A DNA stretch of 43,301 nt, from the NCBI GenBank assembly GCA_017527155.1, contig JAFXQI010000040.1, forward strand, positions 1-43,301, read 5' to 3'. The stretch is from Kiritimatiellia bacterium (GTDB taxonomy: Bacteria; Verrucomicrobiota; Kiritimatiellia; CAIQIC01; Lenti-01). Both the position numbers and the translations under genes were made by a program. The notes beneath the pieces were generated by a model. That model searched no databases, was not told the origin of the DNA, and saw only the letters and a program-made list of their open reading frames with translations. The first letter of the stretch is position 1, and each line of letters starts with the position of its first letter. Shown here in pieces: positions 15,496 through 23,698 of this stretch.

Positions 15496-16050
15496 ATGTC
15501 CACGCAACGCGAAGAGATTGCCGCCCGGCTCCGGGAACGGCGCGAACTGGAAAACGTCCCCGCCGAGGAAATCGCGGAGAAAATCATGATTCCGTACTCG
15601 GATTACCTGGAGTACGAGAGCGGCGCGAAGGACATTCCGGCCAGCGTGCTCCACAATGCGGCGCACGTGCTCGGCGCGGACTTGACGGAGCTGCTCACGG
15701 GGGAGGCGCCGCGGATGAAAATCTTCACGGTGACGCGCGCGGGGATGGGGGTCAAGGTGGAACGCCGGAGCGATTACAGGTACCTCAACCTGGCGACCAA
15801 TTTCATCGGCCGCAAGGCGGACGTCTTCGAGGTGACGGTTCCGCCCGAGACCGAAACCGAGGGCGCGCACGAGAACGCGCACCCCGGGCAGGAGTTCAAT
15901 TACCTCCTGGAGGGTTCGTTGCGCGTGAACATCCACGGCAACGAATTGATTCTCCGGCCGGGCGACTGCGTGTATTTCGACGCCACCCACCCGCACTCGA
16001 TGCAGGCGTTGGGCGGGAAGCCGGCCAGGTTTTTGGCGCTGATCATTTGA
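15496..16050 (+). CDS. XRE-family transcriptional regulator with C-terminal cupin
   Basis: This 184-residue protein has a helix-turn-helix domain at residues 1-70 (AARLRERRELENVPAEEIAE, then IPASVLHNAAHVLG) and a cupin_2 barrel at about 105-180 (HENAHPGQEFNYLLEGSLRV, RPGDCVYFDATHPHSMQALG). The cupin is a likely small-molecule sensor. GGAG precedes the ATG at 15496. The following gene encodes an AMP-forming acyl-CoA synthetase. A regulator of this type next to an acyl-CoA synthetase is a known arrangement in gut anaerobes, and suggests control by the ligase substrate or product. The palindrome array just upstream is the natural candidate operator. Confidence 0.92.
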   Translation: MSTQREEIAARLRERRELENVPAEEIAEKIMIPYSDYLEYESGAKDIPASVLHNAAHVLGADLTELLTGEAPRMKIFTVTRAGMGVKVERRSDYRYLNLATNFIGRKADVFEVTVPPETETEGAHENAHPGQEFNYLLEGSLRVNIHGNELILRPGDCVYFDATHPHSMQALGGKPARFLALII

Positions 16051-16156
16051 GGGGCGGCGTCGGCCGGAGGCTGGAGGACCGGGAAGCCGGTTGTTCGGTT
16101 GTTCGGGAGTTCGGGAGTTCGCGTTTTGCGAGGTTAAGGAAGAGAAGGGTTTTGCC

Positions 16157-17848
16157 ATGTTGGATTTGTTGGAGCGTTTTTTGGTCCGTACGGAGTTTTC
16201 GTCGTACGAGGATTTTTTCAGGGGGTTCGCCATCCGGGTGCCGGAGGAGGGGTTCAATTTCGGCTATGACGTGGTCGATGCGCGCGCGGCCGACGAGCCG
16301 GGCCGCATGGCGCTGCTCTGGTGCAACGACCACGGGGAGGAGCAGCGGCTCTCGTTCGCGGACATGAAGGCGGGGAGCGACCGCGCGGCCCAGGTCTTCG
16401 CGGCCCACGGGATCGGCAAGGGCGACGCGGTGATGCTGACGCTCAAGAACCGGTACGAGTTCTGGTTCTGCATCGTGGCGCTCCACAAGCTGGGCGCGGT
16501 GGTGGTGCCGGCGACGCACATGCTCACGGAGCACGACCTGGAATACCGCTTCACGAAGGCGCACGTGAAGATGATCGTCTGCGCCCCCGACGACGGCCTC
16601 TGCGGCTACGTGGACCAGGCCTGCGCCGCGATGGGCGCCGCGGCGCCGCTCCGTGCGCGCGTGGCGGCGGCGCCGCGGGAGGGGTGGATCGATTTCTCGG
16701 CGGAGTGGAAGGCCGCGGACGGGCAGTGGGAGCGCCCGGCGTGGACGGTCGGGGCGGACGTGCACGAGCCGCTGCTGATCTATTTCTCGTCCGGCACGTC
16801 GGGGCACCCGAAGATGGTGCTGCACAACCACCTGTACCCGCTGGGGCACATCATCACGTCGCGCTACTGGCACAACGACCGGCCCGGCGGCGTGCACTAC
16901 ACCGTCGCGGACACGGGCTGGGGCAAGGCGGTGTGGGGCAACCTCTACGGGCAGTGGATCGTCGGCAGCACGGTGTTCGTCCACGACTACGACCGCTTCC
17001 ATGCGGCGCGCACGCTGGAGCTGTGCTCGAAGTACGGGGTGACGAACTTCTGCGCACCGCCGACGGTGTACCGGTTCCTCATCAAGGAGGACATGTCGAA
17101 GTACGATTTCAGCGCGCTGGAGTACGCGTGCGTCGCCGGCGAGCCGCTCAATCCCGAGGTCTACAACCGCTTCCGCGACGCGACCGGGCTGCGGCTCATG
17201 GAGTGCTACGGGCAGACGGAGACGACCTGCTCGGTCGGCAACTTCATCTGGATGGAACCCAAGCCCGGCAGCATGGGCAAGCCGTCGCCGCTCTTCCGGA
17301 TCAAGCTCGTGCGCCCCGACGGGACCGAGTGCGACGCGGGCGAGCACGGGGAGATGGTCGTGCCGCTGGGGACGGCGGGGGAGCGTCCGGCGGGGCTGTT
17401 CAACGAGTACCTGGAGAACCCGGAGGCGAACGAGTACGCGACGCGCGGCGGCGTGTACCACACCGGCGACGTGGCGTGGCGCGACGAGGAAGGCTACCTC
17501 TGGTACGTCGGGCGCGACGACGACCTCATCAAGTCCAGCGGCTACCGCATCGGGCCGTTCGAGGTCGAGAGCGCGCTGATGGAGCACCCGGCGGTGCTCG
17601 AGTGCGCCGTCACCGGCAAGCCCGACCCGGACCGCGGGCAGATCGTCAAGGCGACCATCGTGCTCGCCAAGGGCTACGAAGCGAGCGACGCGCTGGTCAA
17701 GGAGCTGCAGGAGCACGTCAAGAAGGCGACGGCGCCGTACAAGTATCCGCGCGCGATCGAGTTCGTGAAGGAGCTGCCCAAGACCATCAGCGGGAAGATC
17801 CGCCGCGTGGCGATCCGCCAGCATGACAAGGAAGCCTCCGGGAAGTAA
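16157..17848 (+). CDS. AMP-forming acyl-CoA synthetase
   Basis: This 563-residue member of the ANL adenylating superfamily activates a carboxylic acid to acyl-AMP and then acyl-CoA. The ATP loop is YFSSGTSGHPKMV. Other core motifs are YGQTETT, YHTGDVAWRDEEGYLWYVGR, DDLIKSSGYRIGPFEVES and the C-terminal PKTISGKIRR carrying the catalytic Lys. Overall it resembles medium-chain acyl-CoA ligases (ACSM-like) rather than acetyl-CoA synthetase. The substrate cannot be told from sequence. The ATG at 16157 follows GAGAAGGG and gives the usual N-terminus, 106 bp after the regulator stop, so the two genes probably form one operon. Confidence 0.92.
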   Translation: MLDLLERFLVRTEFSSYEDFFRGFAIRVPEEGFNFGYDVVDARAADEPGRMALLWCNDHGEEQRLSFADMKAGSDRAAQVFAAHGIGKGDAVMLTLKNRYEFWFCIVALHKLGAVVVPATHMLTEHDLEYRFTKAHVKMIVCAPDDGLCGYVDQACAAMGAAAPLRARVAAAPREGWIDFSAEWKAADGQWERPAWTVGADVHEPLLIYFSSGTSGHPKMVLHNHLYPLGHIITSRYWHNDRPGGVHYTVADTGWGKAVWGNLYGQWIVGSTVFVHDYDRFHAARTLELCSKYGVTNFCAPPTVYRFLIKEDMSKYDFSALEYACVAGEPLNPEVYNRFRDATGLRLMECYGQTETTCSVGNFIWMEPKPGSMGKPSPLFRIKLVRPDGTECDAGEHGEMVVPLGTAGERPAGLFNEYLENPEANEYATRGGVYHTGDVAWRDEEGYLWYVGRDDDLIKSSGYRIGPFEVESALMEHPAVLECAVTGKPDPDRGQIVKATIVLAKGYEASDALVKELQEHVKKATAPYKYPRAIEFVKELPKTISGKIRRVAIRQHDKEASGK

Positions 17849-17897
17849 TGGCGGGCGGGGGGGGACACGGGCGGACGTGGGGGGGGCATGTTCCGGG

Positions 17898-17926
17898 TTC
17901 ACGGCGGGCGGGGATTCCGCTATAGT
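17898..17926 (+). promoter_or_regulatory. Candidate sigma-70 promoter of the amidohydrolase gene
   Basis: A -10 TATAGT at 17921-17926 and a weak -35 TTCACG at 17898-17903 are separated by 17 bp. Transcription would begin about 60 nt before the ATG, leaving room for the GGAGG at 17977-17981. Confidence 0.5.
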
Positions 17927-17991
17927 GGTGGCCGTTGCGGGGCCGGGTGCATGGTGCGCCCGGCGACCGCACGCACGGAGGGCTTGCGGCC

Positions 17992-19266
17992 ATGGACAAA
18001 CTGATACTCGAATCCGCCTGGCTGGACGGCGGCCCGCGCGACGTCCTCGTCGCGGACGGCAAATTCGCCAACACCACGGGCGACCTCTCCCCGCAGGACC
18101 GCGAAGACGCCGAAACCGTCGACTGCCGCGGCCTCGCCCTCGTCCCCGCCTTCTACAACGGCCACTGCCACGCCGCCATGACCCTCCTGCGCGGCTACGC
18201 CGACGGCATGCCCCTCGACAAGTGGCTGCAGGAATGCATCTGGCCCTTCGAGGCGCGCCTGGGGCCCGGCGACATCGAGATCGGGACCCGCCTCGCCGTC
18301 CTCGAAATGATCAAGTCCGGCACCGTCTTCTTCTCCGACATGTACTGGCAGCGCGAGATCACCATGCGCGTCGTCGAAGAAATGGGCATCCGCGCCACCA
18401 TCGGCGTCACCATCGCCGAAAACCTCGAGCCGCCCGAGCGCATCGAAGAACACTTCCGCTTCCTCGCCGAACACCGCTTCGAGACCGACCGCGTACGCCT
18501 GGCCGTCATGCCCCACGCCATCTACACCGTGGGCGAAAACGTCTTCCGCCGCTGCGCCGAGGTGGCCCGCGCCGAAGGCTACATCCTGCACACCCACCTC
18601 TCCGAGACCCGCCGCGAAGTCGACGACTGCCTCCGCACCCACGGCTGCACCCCCGCCGAACTCCTCGACCGCTGGGGCGCCCTCGGCCCCAACCTCGTCG
18701 CCGCCCACTGCGTCCACCTCACCGGCCCCGAGATGGCGCGCATGGCGGACGCCGGCGCCACCGCCATCCTCAACCCCTGCTCCAACCTCAAGCTCGGCAG
18801 CGGCATCCCGCCCATCGCGGCCATGCTCGCGGCCGGCATGAAGCTCGGCCTGGGCACCGACGGCGCCTCCTCCAACAACAACCTCGACATGCACGAGGAA
18901 ATGAAGATCGCCGCCCTTCTCGCCAAGGCCACCCCCGGCGGCACCGCCGAGACCCTCCCCGCCGCGCGCGCCCTCGAACTCGCGACCGCCTCCACCGCGG
19001 CGGCCTACGGCCTCCGCGCCGGCCGCATCGCCGACGGCTGCCTCGCCGACGCCCTCCTCGTGGACCTCGCCGACGAACGCCTCGCGCCCGCCCACGACTT
19101 CACCGGCAACTGGGTCTATTCCGCCGATTCCTCCTCCATCCGCTCCGTCCTCTGCGCCGGCCGGTTCGTCATGCGCGACCGCCGCATCCCCGGCGAAGCC
19201 GAAATCGTCGCCGAAGCCGAACGCGCCGCCGCCCGCCTCGCCGGCCGCCCCCCGCGCCTCCCCTGA
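17992..19266 (+). CDS. Amidohydrolase of the MTA/SAH deaminase type
   Basis: This 424-residue metal-dependent hydrolase of the TrzN/ATZ/SsnA/MtaD branch has a metal site FYNGHCHAAM (His58, His60), HTHLSET (200-206), AAHCVHL (His239) and GLGTDGASSNNN (Asp290). Together with GDMPL-like substrate-loop residues (YADGMPLDKWLQ) these fit 5-methylthioadenosine/S-adenosylhomocysteine deaminases, which convert MTA or SAH to the inosine derivatives. Other aminohydrolase substrates such as guanine or other adenosine derivatives remain possible. GGAGG precedes the ATG. The protein is cytoplasmic, and a small Cys-rich protein gene follows after 9 nt. Confidence 0.88.
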   Translation: MDKLILESAWLDGGPRDVLVADGKFANTTGDLSPQDREDAETVDCRGLALVPAFYNGHCHAAMTLLRGYADGMPLDKWLQECIWPFEARLGPGDIEIGTRLAVLEMIKSGTVFFSDMYWQREITMRVVEEMGIRATIGVTIAENLEPPERIEEHFRFLAEHRFETDRVRLAVMPHAIYTVGENVFRRCAEVARAEGYILHTHLSETRREVDDCLRTHGCTPAELLDRWGALGPNLVAAHCVHLTGPEMARMADAGATAILNPCSNLKLGSGIPPIAAMLAAGMKLGLGTDGASSNNNLDMHEEMKIAALLAKATPGGTAETLPAARALELATASTAAAYGLRAGRIADGCLADALLVDLADERLAPAHDFTGNWVYSADSSSIRSVLCAGRFVMRDRRIPGEAEIVAEAERAAARLAGRPPRLP

Positions 19267-19275
19267 GCGGCCCCC

Positions 19276-19521
19276 ATGAACACGACCAAGGCCGATTACT
19301 GCACCTGCGCCGACCGCGCATGCCCCCTGCATCCCGCGAACCACGGCAAGGGCTGCACCCCCTGCATGATGAAGAATCTCCGCGCGGGCGAAGTCCCCAG
19401 CTGCCTCTGGAATCTCGTATCCACCCGCGAAGAGCGACAGCGCGAGGGGTGCGACTACCGGATCGCCTCCTTCGCCGAGATGGTCCGCCGCAAGGCGCCC
19501 CCGCCATCCCCGTCCCCGTGA
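19276..19521 (+). CDS. DUF6485-like small Cys-rich protein
   Basis: This is an 81-residue protein with a dense Cys/His pattern: CTCADRACPLHPANHGKGC, TPCMMKNL, then PSCLWN and a later EGCDYR. The pattern matches what I recall of DUF6485, a small family of unknown function widespread in anaerobes, and looks like a metal-binding (zinc or iron-sulphur) module. It lies 9 nt after the deaminase stop and is probably cotranscribed with it. Confidence 0.8.
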   Translation: MNTTKADYCTCADRACPLHPANHGKGCTPCMMKNLRAGEVPSCLWNLVSTREERQREGCDYRIASFAEMVRRKAPPPSPSP

Positions 19522-19561
19522 CCGCGCCCGCCGCCCGGGCGGCGGCGGCCCACGCAAGTTC

Positions 19562-19727
19562 TAGAGTATTCTGTGGCTCCCCAGACGTTTCCCAACCACA
19601 AGGTCGCGCGGAAGCGCGACCCTCCCGGTGCGTTCTCCACGGGGAGGGACGCGCTTCTGCGCGTCCGCGGTGGGAAATGGCCGGTGAGATAACGGCTCGA
19701 AGCCACACTGTTTTTGAAACCGCTCTA
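19562..19727 (+). repeat. R1 dispersed repeat, full copy
   Basis: This is the longest R1 copy. It begins near GAGTATTCTGTGGCTCCCC, continues through the hairpins GTCGCGC-GGAA-GCGCGAC and GGACGCGC-TTCT-GCGCGTCC, and ends in AACGGCTCGAAGCCACACTG followed by a T-rich tail. The three full copies (here, 31244-31369 and 35030-35185) are near-identical over about 110 bp. It touches the stop of the converging TPR lipoprotein gene. Confidence 0.85.
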
Positions 19728-20072
19728 TTCCCCGCCCAGGTAGTACGGGACGCCCCGGCGATAGGCGTCCAGTTGCTTCAGGTCGTCCGGTTCGGCGGTG
19801 CCGGCATCCACGAGGCCCTGGAGAAGGGCGATGGCGCGGTCGGGCTCGCCGTTTTCCGCGAGGACGTTGCCCCGACCGCGCCAGGCGGCGGCATCGGCGG
19901 GATCCGCTTCCAGGGCGCGGTCGTAGTGGCGGGCCGCGCGTTCCAGGGCGCCCCGGCGGAAGCTGCGGTCGCCGAGGGCCGTTTCCGACGGCCATTTCGA
20001 GCAGCCGCTGAATCCCGGGAGGGCCACCGCCAGCAACGCGGCCCGCGCCGTATTGATCCATTTCGAGTCCAT
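19725..20072 (-). CDS. TPR-repeat lipoprotein
   Basis: This is a 115-residue lipoprotein with the signal LLAVALPGFSGC and a mature part of about two tetratricopeptide repeats (ALERAARHYDRALEADPADA, then AAWRGRGNVLAENGEPDRAI). TPRs mediate protein contacts, and the partner is unknown. The ATG has no Shine-Dalgarno; a -10-like TAGTTT lies only 6 nt upstream, so translation may start on a leaderless RNA. Confidence 0.85.
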   Translation of the reverse strand: MDSKWINTARAALLAVALPGFSGCSKWPSETALGDRSFRRGALERAARHYDRALEADPADAAAWRGRGNVLAENGEPDRAIALLQGLVDAGTAEPDDLKQLDAYRRGVPYYLGGE

Positions 20073-20078
20073 GCCCGC

Positions 20079-20108
20079 AAACTACCACAGGCCCCCGCCC
20101 ACTGTCCA
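20079..20108 (-). promoter_or_regulatory. Candidate promoter of the TPR lipoprotein gene
   Basis: On the minus strand TGGACA (20103-20108), an 18-bp spacer and TAGTTT (20079-20084) end 6 nt before the start codon. The CTGTGGTAG around the -10 box is identical to that of the peroxidase promoter at 2864. Confidence 0.5.
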
Positions 20109-20132
20109 CCCGCTCTCCGTCCGCCCTCCGTT

Positions 20133-20195
20133 TTCATGGGGGGCGGCATGCGGAAATTCAGGTGGAATTCCATTGTTTTTCCGTAATTGCAAGAC
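20133..20195 (-). repeat. ATG45 dispersed element, copy E
   Basis: CTTGCAATTACGGAAAAAC, a middle containing GGAATTCC, then GAATTTCCG, a C run and CCCATGAAAAC. The spacing is exactly 45 nt. It lies about 60 bp upstream of the TPR lipoprotein start, on the same strand and before that gene's promoter. Confidence 0.8.
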
Positions 20196-20276
20196 ACGGC
20201 CGCCCCCCGCGATTCCGGCCGGCTTGAGGGGTTTAGAGTGGGTCAAGAAACAGTTCAGCTCCTGTTTCGCCTTCCA

Positions 20277-20366
20277 GACGGTGGGGCGAGCTCTCCGAGC
20301 GAGCCGTTCCTTGCGCCTCTGCGGCTCGCACGGAGTGCTGGCACCACCGGGTCCCTGTCACGGGGC
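20277..20366. repeat. R2 palindromic repeat, copy 2
   Basis: GGTGGGGCGAGCTCTCCGAG...CGGCTCGCACGGAGTGCTGG...CACC is the reverse complement of the copy at 15119-15202. It lies between the TPR lipoprotein and helicase genes. The remaining stretch 20367-20547 shows no feature I can support. Confidence 0.65.
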
Positions 20367-20547
20367 GGCAACAGTATTTCCCAACCCGCTCCAGCCCCAA
20401 GCAGGTGGTTCTCCGTCGGCATCCGGAACCCGGTTGCGGGCATTTGGCACAAGGCAGGACCGGACTTCTCCCATGCGGACAGCGGGTGGTACCCAATCCC
20501 CTGCCGGCTCGCATCATGCTCCGGCGCGCGGCATTTCATTGCCAACA

Positions 20548-20611
20548 CGGCTGACGGTCGCGCGGAAGCGCGACCCTCCCCGGCGCTTCGCGCTTCCCGG
20601 AGGTTTTCCGG
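20548..20611 (+). repeat. R1 dispersed repeat, partial copy
   Basis: GGTCGCGCGGAAGCGCGACC followed by CTCCCCGGCG matches the first hairpin of R1. The rest of the repeat is missing or replaced by CTTCGCGCTTCCCGGAGG. It abuts the helicase stop codon. Confidence 0.65.
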
Positions 20612-23413
20612 TCATCCGGGGGTGAGGCAGTCGCGGAGTTTGCGGGCACGGTCGCGGACGGTGGGGTCCGGGTCGTCCAGGAGGGCGGACAATCCCGGGG
20701 GCAGGGTCCGGGCGGCGCGGCAAGCCGCGAGGAAGTAGTAGCGGGCAAGCCAGTCGGGGTCGGTCGCGTCGCCGGCGGGGCGCGGGGCGCGCAGATGCAG
20801 GCGCTCGAGCCAGCGGCGGCCGGTGCCGAGGAGGCGGGCGTAGAGGTCGGGGCGGCCCGGATCGAAGCACTCGAGCACCGGCGACAGGAACGGGGACGGG
20901 GTGCCGGTGCACAGCAGCCAGAGATGGGTACGGGCGCGGGTCATGGCGACGTAGAGGACGCGGGCGCTTTCGTCGCGGTCCGCGCCGTCGCGGTCGAAGG
21001 GGTGCGGGTAGACGCCGTCCTGGGCGTCGGGGACCACCACGCGCGGGAATTCGAGGCCCTTGGCCTTGTGGACGGTCGAGACGACGATCGGTTCGTCGCC
21101 GACCAGCAGGTCCACTTCCTTGAACCGCGCGAGGAAGCGGCTCTCGCGGCGGACGATTTCGAGGAACGGGCGCGTCTTGCAGTCGTCGCCCCAGGCGTGG
21201 TCGGCGTAGCGGAGGAAGCGGGCGGCGGCGCGGTCGAGTCCCTCGCGCGCGGCGGCGGGGTCGTCGCCGGCGGCGGCGGGCGCGGCGGCGGCGAGGGAGG
21301 CATCGAGGAAGGCGCTCCACGCGCGGCGGAAGGTGGCGTGGCGCCCGGGGTGGTCGGCAAAGGCGCTCCAGAGCGGACGGAAGGTGTCGCGGAAGCGGAC
21401 GATGGCGCCGGCTTCGCCGCGGAGGAAGGCGCGGCGGGCATCGGCGCGGGCGTCGGCTTCGCCAGCGAGGTGCCGGAGGAGGTGGGCGGTGGCGTCGACG
21501 TCGTCGACGGCGTTGTGGGTGTTGGCGCCGGGAAGGCGGAATTCGGCGATGAGGTCGGCGAGGCGGCGGGATTTGAGGTCGGGATGCAGGCGGCGGGCGG
21601 CGTCGAGGGTGTCGACGAAGGGAGTGTCCGGCGGGAGGGGGGCGAGTCCGTGGCGGTCGAGGGCGGAGGCGAGGAAGGCATGGTCGAAGTTGACGTTGTG
21701 CCCCGCCAGGGGCGCGCCGTCCGCGAAGGCCAGGAAGTCGCGCAGGGCGTCGGCGGGCGCGACGGCGTGGGCGTCGAGGAAGGCGCGCGAGATGTGGTGG
21801 ATGGGTTCGGTGGCGGAGAGGTCGCGGTCGGTCCGGAGGTAGCGGCAGAAGGCGCGGCCGGGGCGTCCGCCGACGAGTTCGAGGGCGGCCAGCTGGATGA
21901 TGTCGTCGCGGTCGGCGGCGAGACCGGTGGTCTCGGTGTCGAAGACGACGGTGCGGGTGCCGGGGGCGACGGCGCGGCGCAGGGCGTCGAGCGGCGTGGC
22001 GCCGGGGTCGGGCGGATCGGACGCGAGGAGGTCGGCGGGGCGGAGTCCCGCCGCGAAGAGGGCCGCGATGCGGTCCCGCGCGGCGCCGGGCGGCAGGGAC
22101 GGGGAGCCGCCCGCGGCGAAAAGCCGCCAGAGGCGCGCCCACGCCATGCGGTCGTCGGGCTGCGCGAGGACCCGCAGGAAGGCCTTGAAGTCGCGGGCTT
22201 CGGGACGGGCGGACCAGTCGGCGCCGGATACCTTGCAGACGGGCAGGCCGGCGGCCTGCAGCGCGGTCTCGAAGTCGTCGGCGCGGCGGTTCGTCCGCAC
22301 GAGAATGGCCGTGCGCGGGAGGGCGTCCGGCGAGGCGGCGCGGTCGCGCTCGCGGCGGAGTTCGCGCGCGAGCCAGTCTTCGTGGGGCGTGCCGCGGGGG
22401 ATGCCGGCCAGGCGCAGGGCGCCGGGGGCGGGCGGGGCGACGGTGCCGGGCATCGGGAGGATGTCCCAGCCGGCGTGGAGGGTCTTGAGGGCGTAGCGGA
22501 CGGTCAGGTCGAGGAGGTAGGAGCGGGAGCGGTAGTTCTGCGAGAGCGTGTGGATGCCGTCGCAGGATGCCGCGACGCGCGCCAGGTGCGGGGTCGCCGC
22601 CCCCAGGAACGAGAAGATCGACTGCTCGCCGTCCCCGAAGAACACCTGGTGCGCGCGCGGCGCGGAGAGGGCCCGCACGAGTCCCCACTGGAGGGGGTTG
22701 AGGTCCTGGACTTCGTCGATCTGCACCCAGGTGCATTTGTCGCGGTCGGGGATGGATTTCTTCAGGGCGACGAACCAGTAGGCGTAGAGGAGGAGGTCGT
22801 CGTAGTCGAGGAGGCGGAGGGCTTCCTTGCGGCGGCGGTAGGCGTCGGCGATGCGGCGGAGGAGGTCCGGGGAGGCCGTGCCCAGCGCGTCGCCGGGGGG
22901 CGGAAGGCGCAGGACGTCGTCCGGGAAGTGCAGGTCGCGCTGCCGGATGCGCGCCGCGTGCGCCAGCAGGGCCTCGGCGGGCAGCTCGCCCGCGCGGTCG
23001 CGGAGGGAGCCGATCCGCCGCGCCAGGGACGCCGATTCCGCGGCGAGCGCCGCCAGCGTCTCGCGCATGAGATCCGTCTGGAGCACCTCGTCCACGACCT
23101 GCCAGCCGCCCGGTACCAGCTTGCGCGACCGCAGGAACCGGTGGCACCAGTGGTGGAAGTTCCCCAGCTCGGGGAGGGCGCGTCCGCGCGGGACCGTCTC
23201 GCGGATGCGCTGTTCCATCTCCTTCGCCGCGCGCACGGTGAAGGTCAGGCACAGGATGCGGTCCGGCGGGATGCCCGACAGCAGGGCGTCGCGCACGCGC
23301 AGGGCCAGCAGCTCGGTCTTGCCGGTGCCGGGGGGCGCCAGGACCAGATGGCGCCCGGCGTTCAGCTGGAGGATCTCCCGCTGCTCCGGGGATAGCTGCC
23401 GCGTGTCGTTCAT
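20612..23413 (-). CDS. UvrD/Rep-family helicase with an inserted DnaQ-like exonuclease
   Basis: This 933-residue superfamily 1A helicase has all main motifs: Walker A APPGTGKT (Lys32), motif Ia CLTFTVRAAKEM, motif II VQIDEVQDLNP (Asp233, Glu234), motif III GDGEQSIFSFLG, motif IV QNYRS, motif V STVHKAKGLEF (779-789) and motif VI VLYVAMTRAR. Between motifs IV and V, residues 487-650 form a DEDDh 3'-5' exonuclease: FDTETTG (Asp492, Glu494), AGHNVNFDHAFL (Asp577) and HNAVDDVDAT (His633, Asp638). All five catalytic residues are present. The enzyme may unwind DNA and trim 3' ends in repair or replication restart. I prefer the ATG at 23413; upstream in-frame starts are possible. Confidence 0.93.
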   Translation of the reverse strand: MNDTRQLSPEQREILQLNAGRHLVLAPPGTGKTELLALRVRDALLSGIPPDRILCLTFTVRAAKEMEQRIRETVPRGRALPELGNFHHWCHRFLRSRKLVPGGWQVVDEVLQTDLMRETLAALAAESASLARRIGSLRDRAGELPAEALLAHAARIRQRDLHFPDDVLRLPPPGDALGTASPDLLRRIADAYRRRKEALRLLDYDDLLLYAYWFVALKKSIPDRDKCTWVQIDEVQDLNPLQWGLVRALSAPRAHQVFFGDGEQSIFSFLGAATPHLARVAASCDGIHTLSQNYRSRSYLLDLTVRYALKTLHAGWDILPMPGTVAPPAPGALRLAGIPRGTPHEDWLARELRRERDRAASPDALPRTAILVRTNRRADDFETALQAAGLPVCKVSGADWSARPEARDFKAFLRVLAQPDDRMAWARLWRLFAAGGSPSLPPGAARDRIAALFAAGLRPADLLASDPPDPGATPLDALRRAVAPGTRTVVFDTETTGLAADRDDIIQLAALELVGGRPGRAFCRYLRTDRDLSATEPIHHISRAFLDAHAVAPADALRDFLAFADGAPLAGHNVNFDHAFLASALDRHGLAPLPPDTPFVDTLDAARRLHPDLKSRRLADLIAEFRLPGANTHNAVDDVDATAHLLRHLAGEADARADARRAFLRGEAGAIVRFRDTFRPLWSAFADHPGRHATFRRAWSAFLDASLAAAAPAAAGDDPAAAREGLDRAAARFLRYADHAWGDDCKTRPFLEIVRRESRFLARFKEVDLLVGDEPIVVSTVHKAKGLEFPRVVVPDAQDGVYPHPFDRDGADRDESARVLYVAMTRARTHLWLLCTGTPSPFLSPVLECFDPGRPDLYARLLGTGRRWLERLHLRAPRPAGDATDPDWLARYYFLAACRAARTLPPGLSALLDDPDPTVRDRARKLRDCLTPG

Positions 23414-23488
23414 GTCCGGGAGCATGGCGGCTACGGGGGCGGAGGGAAAGTCCAAAGTGGGCCGACGGCAAAAAATCGGAATCGGGTC

Positions 23489-23517
23489 TTGACAGAAGGG
23501 GAGCGGCGTGCTAGAAC
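23489..23517 (+). promoter_or_regulatory. Sigma-70 promoter of tRNA-Ala
   Basis: A perfect -35 TTGACA (23489-23494), a 17-bp spacer and -10 TAGAAC (23512-23517) would start transcription about 15 nt before the tRNA. This is the best anchor for what a housekeeping promoter looks like in this genome. Confidence 0.82.
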
Positions 23518-23539
23518 GCGGGTCAACGTCTGAGGATTT

Positions 23540-23615
23540 GGGGGGTTAGCTCAGTTGGTAGAGCGCCTGAATGGCATTCAGGAGGTCGGGAGTTCGAACC
23601 TCCTACCCTCCACCA
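23540..23615 (+). tRNA. tRNA-Ala (anticodon GGC)
   Basis: This 76-nt tRNA includes an encoded CCA. The acceptor stem pairs GGGGGGT with ACCCTCC with one G-T pair. The D arm has TTAGCTCAGTTGGTAGAGC, the anticodon stem CCTGA/TCAGG carries the loop ATGGCAT, and the T arm has GGGAGTTCGAACCTCC. Anticodon GGC reads GCC, the alanine codon that dominates these GC-rich genes. It has its own promoter and terminator. Confidence 0.97.
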
Positions 23616-23636
23616 AATCCGACGACGACGGAAAGG

Positions 23637-23662
23637 CCGTGCGGGTGACCGCGCGGTTTTTT
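23637..23662 (+). terminator. Intrinsic terminator of tRNA-Ala
   Basis: CCGTGCGG, a GTGA tetraloop and CCGCGCGG form an 8-bp stem (one T-G pair), followed by six T. It ends 22 nt after the CCA. Confidence 0.88.
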
Positions 23663-23698
23663 GTTGCCCGCGGAGCGCGGGGCGCGGGCGAGGGGAAA

